From Saccharibacillus nicotianae (GTDB taxonomy: Bacteria > Bacillota > Bacilli > Paenibacillales > Paenibacillaceae), in assembly GCF_042681745.1 (NCBI RefSeq), contig NZ_JBHUGF010000009.1:62001-126000 (forward strand): 64,000 bases of DNA. The letters are read 5' to 3'. Shown here piece by piece: positions 26,698 through 35,250 of the stretch. Every line of letters starts with the position of its first letter. Position 1 is the first letter of the stretch. The translations under genes were made by a program, and so were the position numbers. Under the pieces are notes generated by a model that saw only the letters and a program-made list of their open reading frames with translations, was not told where the DNA came from and ran no database searches.

Positions 26698-26737
26698 TAA
26701 AAAAAGCCGCCAGATCATGATGATCTTAGCGACTTAT
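26698..26737 (-). terminator. Terminator after the SUKH-like gene
   Basis: On the minus strand AAGTCGC.AAGATCAT pairs with ATGATCT.GCGGCTT, followed by T7, directly at the stop codon of the SUKH-like gene. Confidence 0.75.
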
Positions 26738-27193
26738 TTAAGATGAAGTATGAGAAGAATGATCCAATTCAAAAAACCATTCTAAAAAAGAGTTAAAGTT
26801 CTGCCATTGCGGTTGTAATTGCCCTGCCCAAAAGTCTTGTAATCGTTGACCTAGATTCAACTCCAACACTTGATCAGTCTGCCGATTGTAAAAGTACCCA
26901 CCTTCCCCGACAAAAGAATCCAGCGGAAGATATTCTTCAGGTAATTTCAATGTCTCGCGAGCACTATGTACACTTAGATCATAATCTGAATACAATACAA
27001 ACCAGCAAATATGGTAAAGCTCCTGATGTCGACTGTAAAAAGTAGGCCCTGTCTCTGCATGAAGATAAAACTGCGCAAAGTCTGAATCCAGTGGAATATG
27101 TAACGTTTCCAATGCCCCTGCATAGTCTGTTGAAGCTTCTTCATACCATGCGTTTTGTTCTTTGAAATATTGCTGAACTTTAGGTGATAACAA
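26738..27193 (-). CDS. SMI1/KNR4 (SUKH)-like protein
   Basis: A soluble 151-residue protein resembling the SUKH superfamily: an N-terminal helix pair, a HICWFVLYSD strand, then LPLDSFVGEGGYFYNRQTDQVLE and a C-terminal helix with FNSFLEWFFEL, the usual closing of SUKH proteins. Many SUKH proteins are immunity proteins against contact-dependent or secreted toxins; others regulate the cell wall. The start is TTG, seven to eight bases after AAAGGAGG. It lies 70 bases downstream of three paralogous membrane protein genes on the same strand and may share their transcript. No toxin gene is adjacent. Confidence 0.65.
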   Translation of the reverse strand: MLSPKVQQYFKEQNAWYEEASTDYAGALETLHIPLDSDFAQFYLHAETGPTFYSRHQELYHICWFVLYSDYDLSVHSARETLKLPEEYLPLDSFVGEGGYFYNRQTDQVLELNLGQRLQDFWAGQLQPQWQNFNSFLEWFFELDHSSHTSS

Positions 27194-27262
27194 TGAAATC
27201 CTCCTTTTTGATTGAAATGTAGTGCTTATAATAAAGAGTATAATAGATATTTTTGTATTATT

Positions 27263-27556
27263 CTAATCTACTAATCTCCATATCGTCATGCCTATAATAA
27301 AGATAAGAATAAAATAAAACTGCAAACGCATATATGATTTTTTTTGCTTATCTGCTTGAATATACATCGTTACAGCTACAAACAAAAAAGGAAGAGCACA
27401 AATGATCCATATAACAATAAATATATTTAGATGGAACAGATTTAAATTCCCACCCAAATAGCTCAGCACCGCAGCACCAACAAACATAATAATCAAAGAC
27501 ATATTCAGCCATCGATTAATTAATTGCTTATCTATATTCTTTAACATATTGATCAT
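27263..27556 (-). CDS. Small three-helix membrane protein, paralogue 3
   Basis: 97 residues, three predicted membrane segments, with the same layout as its two upstream neighbours (a basic start, then RWLNMSLIIM, LSYLGGNLNLF, MYIQADKQKKSYMRLQF) but the most diverged of the three. I chose the ATG at 27556 because it overlaps the upstream stop as ATGA and follows GGAG; an ATG five codons earlier is less well placed. Function unknown. Together with the two following entries it forms a tandem gene family. Confidence 0.7.
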   Translation of the reverse strand: MINMLKNIDKQLINRWLNMSLIIMFVGAAVLSYLGGNLNLFHLNIFIVIWIICALPFLFVAVTMYIQADKQKKSYMRLQFYFILIFIIGMTIWRLVD

Positions 27557-27846
27557 CTTCCATATCTCCAATATCCAATCATACTGAACACAATCACACC
27601 AAGATATAGTCGTATTCGATATTGTTTGCGTTCTGGCTCATCTGCAATTATGTAATTAATTGTTATTATAGCCAAAGCAGGTATTAATGAAGCAACTACA
27701 ATCATTACACCCAATCTAAAACTTAATATTCCTAAGTGTCTATTCAGATAACTAGTTAACAACATAGCAAACACAAAAATAAGAGCACTTAATCTCAAAT
27801 AATGAAGTTGACGCTTATGAGTAAAATATTTACGGATTTTTTGCAA
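27553..27846 (-). CDS. Small three-helix membrane protein, paralogue 2
   Basis: 97 residues, three predicted membrane segments. The last 26 residues (from ERKQYRIRLY to SMIGYWRYGR) are identical to those of paralogue 1, although the DNA there differs at about one base in ten, mostly at silent positions. The start is TTG at 27846, eight bases after AAGGAG. Its TGA stop overlaps the start of paralogue 3. I do not recognise the family. Confidence 0.7.
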   Translation of the reverse strand: MQKIRKYFTHKRQLHYLRLSALIFVFAMLLTSYLNRHLGILSFRLGVMIVVASLIPALAIITINYIIADEPERKQYRIRLYLGVIVFSMIGYWRYGR

Positions 27847-27873
27847 ATGATTTTCTCCTTCAAATGAATGTGA

Positions 27874-28170
27874 CTACCTTCCGTACCTCCAATATCCAAT
27901 CATACTAAACACGATTACACCTAGATAGAGTCGTATTCGATATTGTTTACGTTCTGATTCATCTGCAAGTATATACATAGCAATAATCACTAGAATTCCG
28001 GGTATAAAAGATACACTAATAAGGACTATTCCCCAGTAATCACTTATAACACCTAAATGTCTGCTAAGATAACTTACTGTAAAAAGAGTAATTATCATAA
28101 TCACAAGACTAATATTCAGATACTTACTTTGCTTTCGATCATCGAAATTTTTCCTTAATAACTCTATCAT
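27874..28170 (-). CDS. Small three-helix membrane protein, paralogue 1
   Basis: 98 residues: a charged start (MIELLRKNFDDRKQSKYLN), three predicted membrane segments, and a conserved C-terminal block shared with paralogue 2. The region SYLSRHLGV is matched by SYLNRHLGI in paralogue 2 and SYLGGNLNL in paralogue 3. AAGGAAAGAG precedes the ATG. It is first in the presumed operon. No function can be assigned; small multi-copy membrane proteins next to a SUKH gene may be immunity-type, but that is speculation. Confidence 0.7.
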   Translation of the reverse strand: MIELLRKNFDDRKQSKYLNISLVIMIITLFTVSYLSRHLGVISDYWGIVLISVSFIPGILVIIAMYILADESERKQYRIRLYLGVIVFSMIGYWRYGR

Positions 28171-28588
28171 AATGTTTCTCTCTTTCCTTAATTATGAGAT
28201 TATGATTTATACCTAAATTTATGTTTAAGATCAAACTGTAAATATGACTCATTAATAAGTTTTGAAAAACATGTTCTTATTTTGTCCGAATTTAAAGCAG
28301 AGGTAAATAGAGCTGTTTTCCTAATAAAAGGAAAAAATAGCAACTTACTATTTAATACTGTATTTTTTTCTGATATAAATAACCAAAATTAGGTATTTCC
28401 ATTTAAAAAATAGTGCAAACCTCATTAATGTTCGACACAATTACCATTATATGTAATATAAATAAGGTCTATCGGTCAGAATAGAAAGGTACTTACTTCA
28501 TGGTCAGCTTGACCTAGATTTTGTTCAAATTTTTGAAATACGCCTTAGAATAGATGGTTCAACATTCACTCTTATGATCATTTGCAAT
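28171..28588. other. AT-rich gene-free stretch upstream of the small membrane proteins
   Basis: About 420 bases with no supportable gene. Two short palindromes stand out: GGTCAGCTTGACC (28502-28514) and TTCAAATTTTTGAA (28525-28538). Neither sits in a promoter I can recognise. Confidence 0.45.
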
Positions 28589-28626
28589 CAAAAAAAGACT
28601 ATTTCTACAATCGAAATAGTCTTTTG
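28589..28626 (-). terminator. Terminator of the EamA transporter gene
   Basis: AAAAGACTATTTC (28593-28605) and GAAATAGTCTTTT (28613-28625) form a perfect 13-bp stem; on the minus strand a T7 run follows. Confidence 0.88.
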
Positions 28627-28661
28627 ATAATGAAGATTTACTCCTTTAGCTGTAACCGAAG

Positions 28662-29576
28662 TTACTTTTTATTTAATGGTACCGGGACTACCAACGGAGC
28701 TTTCACCGCTTTTTTCCAATTGACGAGAGCGATACTACAAGCAATCATAACCAGACCGATCAATAATGAGAGTGTAATCGACTCATGAAGAATCCAGATA
28801 CTAAAAATATTAGATAACACCGGAATCATAAATGTATACGTTCCTACGGTGCTGACTTCTCCACTGTCGATCAATTTAAAATACACCATCCATCCACCTG
28901 CGATAACAAATAGAGAGATAAACAACAATACTTCGATAAATGAAGATGTCCACTGAATATCACTCCAACTTTCAGTAGATGACCCAGCAATCATTAAGAC
29001 GACTCCGCCGATCAATAACTGCATCGTCACTGTCCATAGTGAATCCAGTTGCTGATTATTTTTCTTCATATAGATGGTACCTAGCGCCCAGCATAAGGAA
29101 GAAGCGAGAGCAAATCCGATACCCGTTAAAGATAGATTCCCTTCAAGCCCGCCTGAACTAATCACAGCTACACCTATAAAACCTAATATTAATCCAACCA
29201 CTTTCAGCGTATTCATTTTTTCGCCTAACCATAACCATGAGAACAATCCTAATAAAATAGGCTGTAAAAATACAATGGTTGAAAATAGACCTGCTGGCAA
29301 ATAACCGATTCCAATCGTTTGCAACCCATAGTACCCGATAATATTTAAAACGGCGAGTACTGCGTATATCTTCATATTTCGTTTCCATTGCAATCGTTCT
29401 ACATGCTTCATAGCAAATCCTAGCAAAATCAGTCCACCGATCAATGTTCGCAGACCTGAAAATAAAAGCGGAGGTACATCAGGTAATACTAATTTGGTTA
29501 AAGGCCAGTTGATTCCCCAGATCGTTACAAGAAAAATAACTAACCATAATGTCATTTTAGGTGATAAAGTCTTCAT
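28662..29576 (-). CDS. EamA-family drug/metabolite transporter
   Basis: Ten-helix DMT superfamily protein of 304 residues made of two EamA repeats (about 8-140 and 150-290), with the family features WGINWPLTKL, ALRTLIGGLIL-like FSGLRTLIGG, and FLQPILLGLFSWLWLGEKM closing the first repeat and TFMIPVLSNIFSIWIL the second. The start at 29576 follows AAAGGA at eight bases; upstream in-frame ATGs overlap that site or lack one. Divergent from a LysR regulator that probably controls it. Likely an exporter of a metabolite or amino acid; substrate not visible. Confidence 0.9.
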   Translation of the reverse strand: MKTLSPKMTLWLVIFLVTIWGINWPLTKLVLPDVPPLLFSGLRTLIGGLILLGFAMKHVERLQWKRNMKIYAVLAVLNIIGYYGLQTIGIGYLPAGLFSTIVFLQPILLGLFSWLWLGEKMNTLKVVGLILGFIGVAVISSGGLEGNLSLTGIGFALASSLCWALGTIYMKKNNQQLDSLWTVTMQLLIGGVVLMIAGSSTESWSDIQWTSSFIEVLLFISLFVIAGGWMVYFKLIDSGEVSTVGTYTFMIPVLSNIFSIWILHESITLSLLIGLVMIACSIALVNWKKAVKAPLVVPVPLNKK

Positions 29577-29634
29577 GTTATTCATCCTTTCATCTATTAC
29601 GGTGTACACTATTTTAAATTTGTGCTTCTTTAGG

Positions 29635-29655
29635 TTATACTTTTATCACTTATAA
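29635..29655. promoter_or_regulatory. LysR-type operator candidate
   Basis: TTATA-N11-TATAA in the 120-base gap between the divergent EamA and LysR genes fits the T-N11-A dyad that LysR-type regulators bind. Confidence 0.45.
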
Positions 29656-29696
29656 AGAAAATGAATATTTTGCATAAAGGAGATAACGATATTGTT

Positions 29697-30587
29697 ATGA
29701 CCATTACTCAGATTATGACATTTGTACGGGTTGCCGAGACATTAAGTTTTACTCAAGCTGCACATGACTTGCATATGACCCAGCCTGCTGTGAGCCATGC
29801 GATTGCCAGTATTGAAAATGAATTAGACACTTTATTACTGTTACGGGATCGCAAAAAAGGAGTATTGCTAACTGAAATCGGCGAGCAAGTGTTAGTGCAA
29901 TTCCGTACGATTTTACACAGTATGGAAAAAGTACAACAACAGGTCGCTGCTGTAAAAGGATTGGATGTAGGTACGATCTGTGTCGGCGCTTTTCCTTCGG
30001 CATCTGCTTATTTTTTGCCACCGATTATTCAAAAGATTAAACAAAACTATCCTAACCTGATCTTCGATCTCCATGAAGGTTCTGCGAATGATGTGAAAGA
30101 ATGGGTCTACACTCGTAAGCTTGAAGCAGGCATTGTTCTTTTGCCTGCACCTGAATTAGATGTAATTCCATTATTTGAAAATGATATGGTCATTCTGTTA
30201 CCGGATAATCATCCATTGCAACAGCAGACCAATATTACTATTCAGCATCTTCATGGCGAAGATATGATTTTGTGCAAAGGTGGTCACGAGACTGCGATTA
30301 TTGAAGCTTTTGACAAAGAAAACTGTGATCTTAATATTACCTTTACTACTCATAATGTGAGCGCATTGATCAATATGGTTCGTCAAGGACTCGGAATTGG
30401 TATCGTTTCTAATCTAGCCTTGTCAATGCATCCTCATCATCTGGATATGCGCGAAGTCACCCCGCGTATAACAAGTCAGATTGGAATCGCTATTCCTTCT
30501 TTATCTCAAGCTTCACTGGCGGTACAATTACTGATCAAAACAGCACAAGAATTATTTTTAGAGTCTCCTGAATTAATTTCGTCCTAA
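29697..30587 (+). CDS. LysR-family transcriptional regulator
   Basis: 296 residues, normal for LysR. N-terminal winged helix (residues 1-60: FVRVAETLSFTQAAHDL, MTQPAVSHAIASIENEL) and a two-lobed effector domain starting near residue 90 (VGAFPSASAYFLPPII). I chose the ATG at 29697 because it gives the family N-terminus; AAAGGAG lies rather far (about 14 bases) upstream, while the ATG at 29661 has no site. It most likely controls the divergent EamA exporter. Confidence 0.88.
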   Translation: MTITQIMTFVRVAETLSFTQAAHDLHMTQPAVSHAIASIENELDTLLLLRDRKKGVLLTEIGEQVLVQFRTILHSMEKVQQQVAAVKGLDVGTICVGAFPSASAYFLPPIIQKIKQNYPNLIFDLHEGSANDVKEWVYTRKLEAGIVLLPAPELDVIPLFENDMVILLPDNHPLQQQTNITIQHLHGEDMILCKGGHETAIIEAFDKENCDLNITFTTHNVSALINMVRQGLGIGIVSNLALSMHPHHLDMREVTPRITSQIGIAIPSLSQASLAVQLLIKTAQELFLESPELISS

Positions 30588-30594
30588 CCAAACG

Positions 30595-30637
30595 CAAAAA
30601 GTCTGCATCCGCTCATTACGAGCATGCAGACTTTTTA
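30595..30637. terminator. Bidirectional terminator, LysR gene / clpB
   Basis: AAAAAGTCTGCAT (30596-30608) and ATGCAGACTTTTT (30624-30636) form a perfect 13-bp stem between two convergent genes. Confidence 0.9.
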
Positions 30638-30702
30638 TAATATATTCTAGATTTAGTTAGTAAAAATAGTGCATCTTTTACAACTTGTACAGCACTTTAT
30701 GG

Positions 30703-33366
30703 TCAGCCGATCGAGATAGCAGCAGGAGACTCTTCTGCCGGGTTGCCTTCTGAAGGCGATGACTGAATCACAACATGCAATTCATGATCCACCACATTAA
30801 CAACCACCACTGATCCTTCTGAAACTTCACCAGCAATCATCGCACGAGCGACTTTGGTTTCTAATGCACGCTGAATAAATCGTTTGAGTGGTCTTGCTCC
30901 ATAAGCCGGGTCAAATCCTTGTTCAGCGATAAGTTGGATGGCTTCATCAGTCAATTGTAACGTAATCTGGCGATCATTCAAACGATCTTGTAAATGCTCT
31001 ACCAATTTACGAACAATCTGTCCAATCTCTGTTAAGCTTAGTGGTTTGAACAACACAATATCATCGACACGATTCAGAAATTCAGGGCGGAAATGATTAC
31101 TTAATTCACGCATCACATTGTCACGTACCGTCTCGCTCCATTCTCCATCTGTGCCTAATCCACTTACCAGATGAGCAGACCCTATATTTGAAGTCATAAT
31201 CACAATAGTATTTTTAAAATCGACAACCCGTCCTTGCGAGTCGGTCAATCGTCCATCATCTAGTAGTTGCAACAGAATATTGAATACGTCAGGATGTGCT
31301 TTTTCCACTTCATCCAATAGCAATACCGAATACGGTTGACGACGTACAGCTTCGGTTAATTGACCGCCTTCTTCGTAACCGACATATCCAGGTGGCGCTC
31401 CGACTAATCGAGATACGCTGTGTTTTTCCATATATTCTGACATATCGATACGAATCATACCGTCTTCCCGATCAAATAAAGAAGCGGCAATCGATTTGGC
31501 AAGTTCTGTTTTCCCTACTCCGGTAGGGCCGAGGAATAAGAATGAACCAATCGGGCGATTCGGATCTTTGATACCTGCACGCGAACGTATCACAGCATCA
31601 GCAACCAATTGTACCGCTTCATCTTGACCGACGACACGTTCATGCAGACTTTCTTCTAACCGTAACAATTTGTCCCGTTCGCCTTCAACCAGACGACTCA
31701 CCGGAATCCCTGTCCAGCGGGAAACAATATCTGATATTTCTTCTTCTGTAACTGCTTCACGTAATAGACGGTTATCTTGATCCTGATAGGCTTCTTCTTC
31801 GGCTTGTTTTAACTGACGTTCTAAATCTGGAATAATTCCGTAACTGAGTTCAGCCGATTTATTCAAATCATATTCTTCTTGTGCTTCGAATAGATCATTA
31901 CGTGCTTGCTCTAGATTTTTTTTGAGATCACGTACCATTTGAATCGCTGATTTTTCTTTTTCCCAGCGTGCTGTCATTTCCAATTGTTTTTCTTTGAGAT
32001 CTGCCAGTTCACGTTGTAATTGTGCTAATCGGCGTTGACTCGCATCATCGGTCTCTTTGTTAAGAGCTGCTTCTTCGATCTCAATCTGCATAATCCGGCG
32101 AGTGACTTCATCCATTTCACTTGGCATCGAGTCAATTTCGGTACGAATCATCGCACAAGCTTCATCGATTAAGTCGATTGCTTTGTCCGGTAAAAAGCGA
32201 TCTGAAATATAACGATCGGATAGCACACCTGCGGCTACGATCGCACTATCATGAATTTTGACACCATGATGCACTTCAAACCGTTCTTTTAAGCCGCGCA
32301 AAATAGAAATTGTATCTTCTACATTAGGCTCATGTACAAGTACCTGTTGGAAACGGCGTTCTAATGCAGGGTCTTTTTCAATATAATTGCGGTATTCATC
32401 CAATGTTGTTGCGCCGATACAATGAAGTTCCCCGCGCGCTAGCATTGGTTTGAGCATATTCCCCGCATCCATCGAACCTTCTGTTTTACCTGCTCCTACA
32501 ATCGTATGCAATTCATCGATAAATAAAATAATACGTCCATCGCTTTCCCGAATTTCTTTCAGTACTGCTTGCAGACGTTCTTCAAATTCACCACGGTATT
32601 TAGCTCCGGCAACAAGTGCACTCATATCCAGTGAGAAAATTGTTTTGTCTTTTAGCCCTTCCGGTACATCTCTGCGTACAATCCGGTGTGCCAGCCCTTC
32701 TACAATCGCTGTTTTACCTACACCAGGTTCACCAATCAGTACGGGATTGTTTTTGGTTTTGCGCGATAAAATACGAATAACCCGGCGAATCTCTGCATCT
32801 CGTCCAATTACTGGATCGACTTTGCCACTGCGTACTTCTGCAACCAGATCACGACCGTATTTCTGCAATACTTCATAGGTAGCTTCCGGCTCTCGGCTAG
32901 TTACCCGTTGATGTCCTCGTATTTCGGCTAAAGCCGTTAACAACGGATCACGCTGTAATCCTTGTTGCTGTAACATATGACGCAGTTCTTGATTCTCCCG
33001 ATCATGACCGGACACCATAGCTAGTACAGCATGCTCTACTGCTACAAATTCATCTTGCATAGTAGTAGCTTCTTGCTGAGCTTGATCCAATACAGATAAT
33101 AATGCAGGTGAAGCATAACGGCGTACAGCTCCCGACGATCCACTGATCGTTGGTTTGCGACCTAAATATTCATTGTTTAGTCTGGCGACTTCAGACAACG
33201 AAATATTCATTTTTTGTAACAATCGAGGTAATAATCCTTCTGATTGTTCAAGTAATGCTTTTAATAGATGGGCGGTATCAATCTCTTGATGTCCCATCGT
33301 TGAAGCAATGGATTGTGAAGAAGCAACCGCTTCTTGAAGCTTTTGAGTCAGCTTATTATAATCCAT
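30703..33366 (-). CDS. clpB: ATP-dependent disaggregase ClpB
   Basis: Hexameric AAA+ chaperone that pulls proteins out of aggregates with DnaK/DnaJ. 887 residues, typical. N-terminal Clp repeat domain (about 1-150), first AAA domain with Walker A GEPGVGKTAIVEG and Walker B ILFIDELHT, the coiled-coil middle domain (charged stretch with KEKQLEMTARWEKEKSA) that distinguishes ClpB from ClpA and ClpC, and the second AAA domain with GPTGVGKTELAKS. No ClpP-binding loop is evident. AAGGAGG precedes the ATG. It lies 13 bases after the DnaJ-like gene, so both are co-transcribed. Confidence 0.97.
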   Translation of the reverse strand: MDYNKLTQKLQEAVASSQSIASTMGHQEIDTAHLLKALLEQSEGLLPRLLQKMNISLSEVARLNNEYLGRKPTISGSSGAVRRYASPALLSVLDQAQQEATTMQDEFVAVEHAVLAMVSGHDRENQELRHMLQQQGLQRDPLLTALAEIRGHQRVTSREPEATYEVLQKYGRDLVAEVRSGKVDPVIGRDAEIRRVIRILSRKTKNNPVLIGEPGVGKTAIVEGLAHRIVRRDVPEGLKDKTIFSLDMSALVAGAKYRGEFEERLQAVLKEIRESDGRIILFIDELHTIVGAGKTEGSMDAGNMLKPMLARGELHCIGATTLDEYRNYIEKDPALERRFQQVLVHEPNVEDTISILRGLKERFEVHHGVKIHDSAIVAAGVLSDRYISDRFLPDKAIDLIDEACAMIRTEIDSMPSEMDEVTRRIMQIEIEEAALNKETDDASQRRLAQLQRELADLKEKQLEMTARWEKEKSAIQMVRDLKKNLEQARNDLFEAQEEYDLNKSAELSYGIIPDLERQLKQAEEEAYQDQDNRLLREAVTEEEISDIVSRWTGIPVSRLVEGERDKLLRLEESLHERVVGQDEAVQLVADAVIRSRAGIKDPNRPIGSFLFLGPTGVGKTELAKSIAASLFDREDGMIRIDMSEYMEKHSVSRLVGAPPGYVGYEEGGQLTEAVRRQPYSVLLLDEVEKAHPDVFNILLQLLDDGRLTDSQGRVVDFKNTIVIMTSNIGSAHLVSGLGTDGEWSETVRDNVMRELSNHFRPEFLNRVDDIVLFKPLSLTEIGQIVRKLVEHLQDRLNDRQITLQLTDEAIQLIAEQGFDPAYGARPLKRFIQRALETKVARAMIAGEVSEGSVVVVNVVDHELHVVIQSSPSEGNPAEESPAAISIG

Positions 33367-33379
33367 TGTGAACTCCTCC

Positions 33380-34291
33380 TTATTTGGTTTTAATTTGTGG
33401 TTGAAACGGATTAAATTCTGCTAATTGACGATACAATTTGCGTTCATGTTCATCAATATCATTAATCTCAGGAATAATCATTTCGATACGAATCAGTACA
33501 TCTCCATAATGTTGCTTGTCTTTGCTTAATCCTTTACCAGAAAGGCGCAACGTCTGACCGGTCTGTGTACCCGCAGGAATTTTGAGACGCACTGTAGATT
33601 GATCTGGCAGACGTACAGGCATATCGCCGCCAAAAATCGCTTGCCAGGGTGCAATCTGAGCTACAGCAATCAGATTACTTTCTTCGATGGTATACATCGA
33701 ATGGTTAGTAATATGGAAGCTAATCAATAACTCTTCATGTGGATCAAGTCCATTGCTACCATTTCCACGAATTTTTAATGTGCTATTATTTTTGATGCGC
33801 GCAGGCAATTTGAGTTGAATCGATTTGCCACTGACTCGTACAGAAATTCGATCGCCCCGATACGCTTGTTCCAGTGTGATATCCAGATTTGTACGTAACG
33901 TTTGAGTTGTATTCTCCATCCCACGACCACTACCGGTACGACTATTGAAAAACATATCGAATAAATCTTCATCAGGAAAACCAGCATTATCAAAATTTTC
34001 AAAATTATAAGCTTGACTTGCTCTATGATTACGCGTCGAATTCGCGGTGTTCGCTCTTGTATGACGAGGAGGATTTTCTTGATAATGCAACTGTTGATCA
34101 TACGTTTCTTTTTTGGTAGGTTGACTTAATGTTTCGTAGGCTTCGGCTATTTCTTTAAATTTACTTTCAGCTTCTGTCGCTTTGTTCACATCAGGGTGCC
34201 ACTTTTTAGCCAGTTGTTGATACGCTTTCTTGACCTCTTTCGGTGAAGCCTGGCGATCGACGCCTAGAATCTTATAGTAATCTTTGACCAT
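33380..34291 (-). CDS. DnaJ/CbpA-like J-domain co-chaperone (no zinc finger)
   Basis: 303 residues: J domain (about 1-68) with the HPD motif at residues 32-34, a Gly-rich/polar linker, then two beta-sheet client-binding domains (from about 125; NLDITLEQAYRGD, LKIPAGTQTGQTLRLSGKG). The CXXCXGXG zinc-finger repeats of true DnaJ are absent, so it is a type II Hsp40 like CbpA. It stimulates DnaK ATPase and delivers clients. It precedes clpB by 13 bases, suggesting a dedicated disaggregation pair. AAAGGGGG precedes the ATG. Confidence 0.9.
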   Translation of the reverse strand: MVKDYYKILGVDRQASPKEVKKAYQQLAKKWHPDVNKATEAESKFKEIAEAYETLSQPTKKETYDQQLHYQENPPRHTRANTANSTRNHRASQAYNFENFDNAGFPDEDLFDMFFNSRTGSGRGMENTTQTLRTNLDITLEQAYRGDRISVRVSGKSIQLKLPARIKNNSTLKIRGNGSNGLDPHEELLISFHITNHSMYTIEESNLIAVAQIAPWQAIFGGDMPVRLPDQSTVRLKIPAGTQTGQTLRLSGKGLSKDKQHYGDVLIRIEMIIPEINDIDEHERKLYRQLAEFNPFQPQIKTK

Positions 34292-34375
34292 AGGTTCTCC
34301 CCCTTTCCTGTAACTCTAATCTTTCTATTTATTAACGTACTTTACAGGAAAATAAGCGGAATGGCTTCTTTTTAC

Positions 34376-34418
34376 TAAAAAAAAGGTGCATTATAGCTGT
34401 TTAATCTACAATGCACCT
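34376..34418 (-). terminator. Terminator or attenuator between hsp20 and the DnaJ-like gene
   Basis: On the minus strand AGGTGCATTGTAG pairs with CTATAATGCACCT (one mismatch) and is followed by T8. It lies between hsp20 and the dnaJ-like/clpB pair on the same strand, so either the pair has its own promoter or it depends on read-through. Confidence 0.75.
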
Positions 34419-34464
34419 CTGGGTATAAGATTATTTTACAGCTAACTGACGAATCATGCGACTT

Positions 34465-34956
34465 TTATTCAGCAGAGTGTTGTTGTCCATCTTCCAGTCG
34501 AGCCGAAGAGGAACTTCCATCTTGTATCTGAATCCGTCGTCCTTCAGCAGGCTGTTTTTTCGGAATCGTTAATAACAATATTCCATCTTTCAGAGTGGCT
34601 TGAATCTGATCTTCTTCAATATCTTGCACATAAAATCTTCTAACGTATTCTCCATAACGACGCTCTTTGCGCACCATACGCTGATCTTCATTTTCTTCTT
34701 GTCGTTCTTGTTGTTGTATAGCTTTGATCGTCAAATAAGGAGCGGCATAATCAATGTCGATATTTTCTTTTTGCAAACCAGGCAATTCGGCTTCAACAAG
34801 ATAAGCTTTGTCATTTTCCCGAATATCCGTACGGAAGGATAAGGTCGATCCTTTGAACGGAGTTAGCAAATCATCTTCAAAAATATCTTGAAATGACTTC
34901 ATCCATTGACTCAAAGCATCCTCACGACGTTTACCAAAAGGAACCAAATCAAACAT
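34465..34956 (-). CDS. Small heat shock protein, Hsp20/alpha-crystallin family
   Basis: ATP-independent holdase. 163 residues: short N-terminal arm (MFDLVPFGKRREDAL), alpha-crystallin domain (about 45-140) with VEAELPGLQKENIDI and the closing GILLLTIPK motif, and a Ser/Gln-rich tail. I place the start at 34956, seven bases after AGGAGGAG; a longer in-frame reading to 35064 runs through the promoter and CtsR site. Strong sigma-A promoter with an overlapping CtsR-box match, so heat induction is expected. Confidence 0.93.
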   Translation of the reverse strand: MFDLVPFGKRREDALSQWMKSFQDIFEDDLLTPFKGSTLSFRTDIRENDKAYLVEAELPGLQKENIDIDYAAPYLTIKAIQQQERQEENEDQRMVRKERRYGEYVRRFYVQDIEEDQIQATLKDGILLLTIPKKQPAEGRRIQIQDGSSSSARLEDGQQHSAE

Positions 34957-35001
34957 ATCCAATCTCCTCCTGACATGATGTTTTGAACTGCTTTTCATAA
35001 G

Positions 35002-35057
35002 TTTGACTTTGTTTGACCTTATGTCTTTATTATAGTGAGAACACCGGTAATAAGCAA
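35002..35057 (-). promoter_or_regulatory. hsp20 promoter with CtsR operator
   Basis: Minus-strand -35 TTGCTT (35052-35057) and -10 TATAAT (35029-35034), 17 bases apart. Directly downstream, GGTCAAA-CAA-AGTCAAA (35002-35018) matches the CtsR heptad repeat RGTCAAA-N3-RGTCAAA at every position. CtsR bound there would cover the transcription start. Confidence 0.88.
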
Positions 35058-35145
35058 AATACATTATCAGTAAAATAAGCTCATTTAGATCGATTTAAAG
35101 CCTTTTTTCTACTTAAAATTCTTGTTTTCAACATTTTTTATCGAT

Positions 35146-35162
35146 TTTGACCTTTTTTGACC
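35146..35162 (-). promoter_or_regulatory. Second CtsR operator upstream of hsp20
   Basis: GGTCAAA-AAA-GGTCAAA on the minus strand, again a full match to the CtsR heptad repeat, 128 bases upstream of the first. The surrounding sequence is AT-rich; a second upstream promoter is possible but I cannot place one firmly. Confidence 0.75.
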
Positions 35163-35193
35163 TTTTGTTACTATTTCTACTTTTTTTATAGCA

Positions 35194-35231
35194 AAAAAGC
35201 CTGTTTCTCAGTTACTCAGAAACAGACTTTT
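35194..35231 (-). terminator. Terminator of the CE7 esterase gene
   Basis: AAAAGCCTGTTTCT pairs with AGAAACAG.CTTTT; on the minus strand a T-run follows. Confidence 0.8.
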
Positions 35232-35250
35232 GTTTAGACTTTATACTGAT

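Noticed and set aside
34957..35064. N-terminal extension of hsp20 to 35064
   Set aside because: The extension would run through the -10 element and a full CtsR site, and the internal ATG has a strong ribosome binding site.
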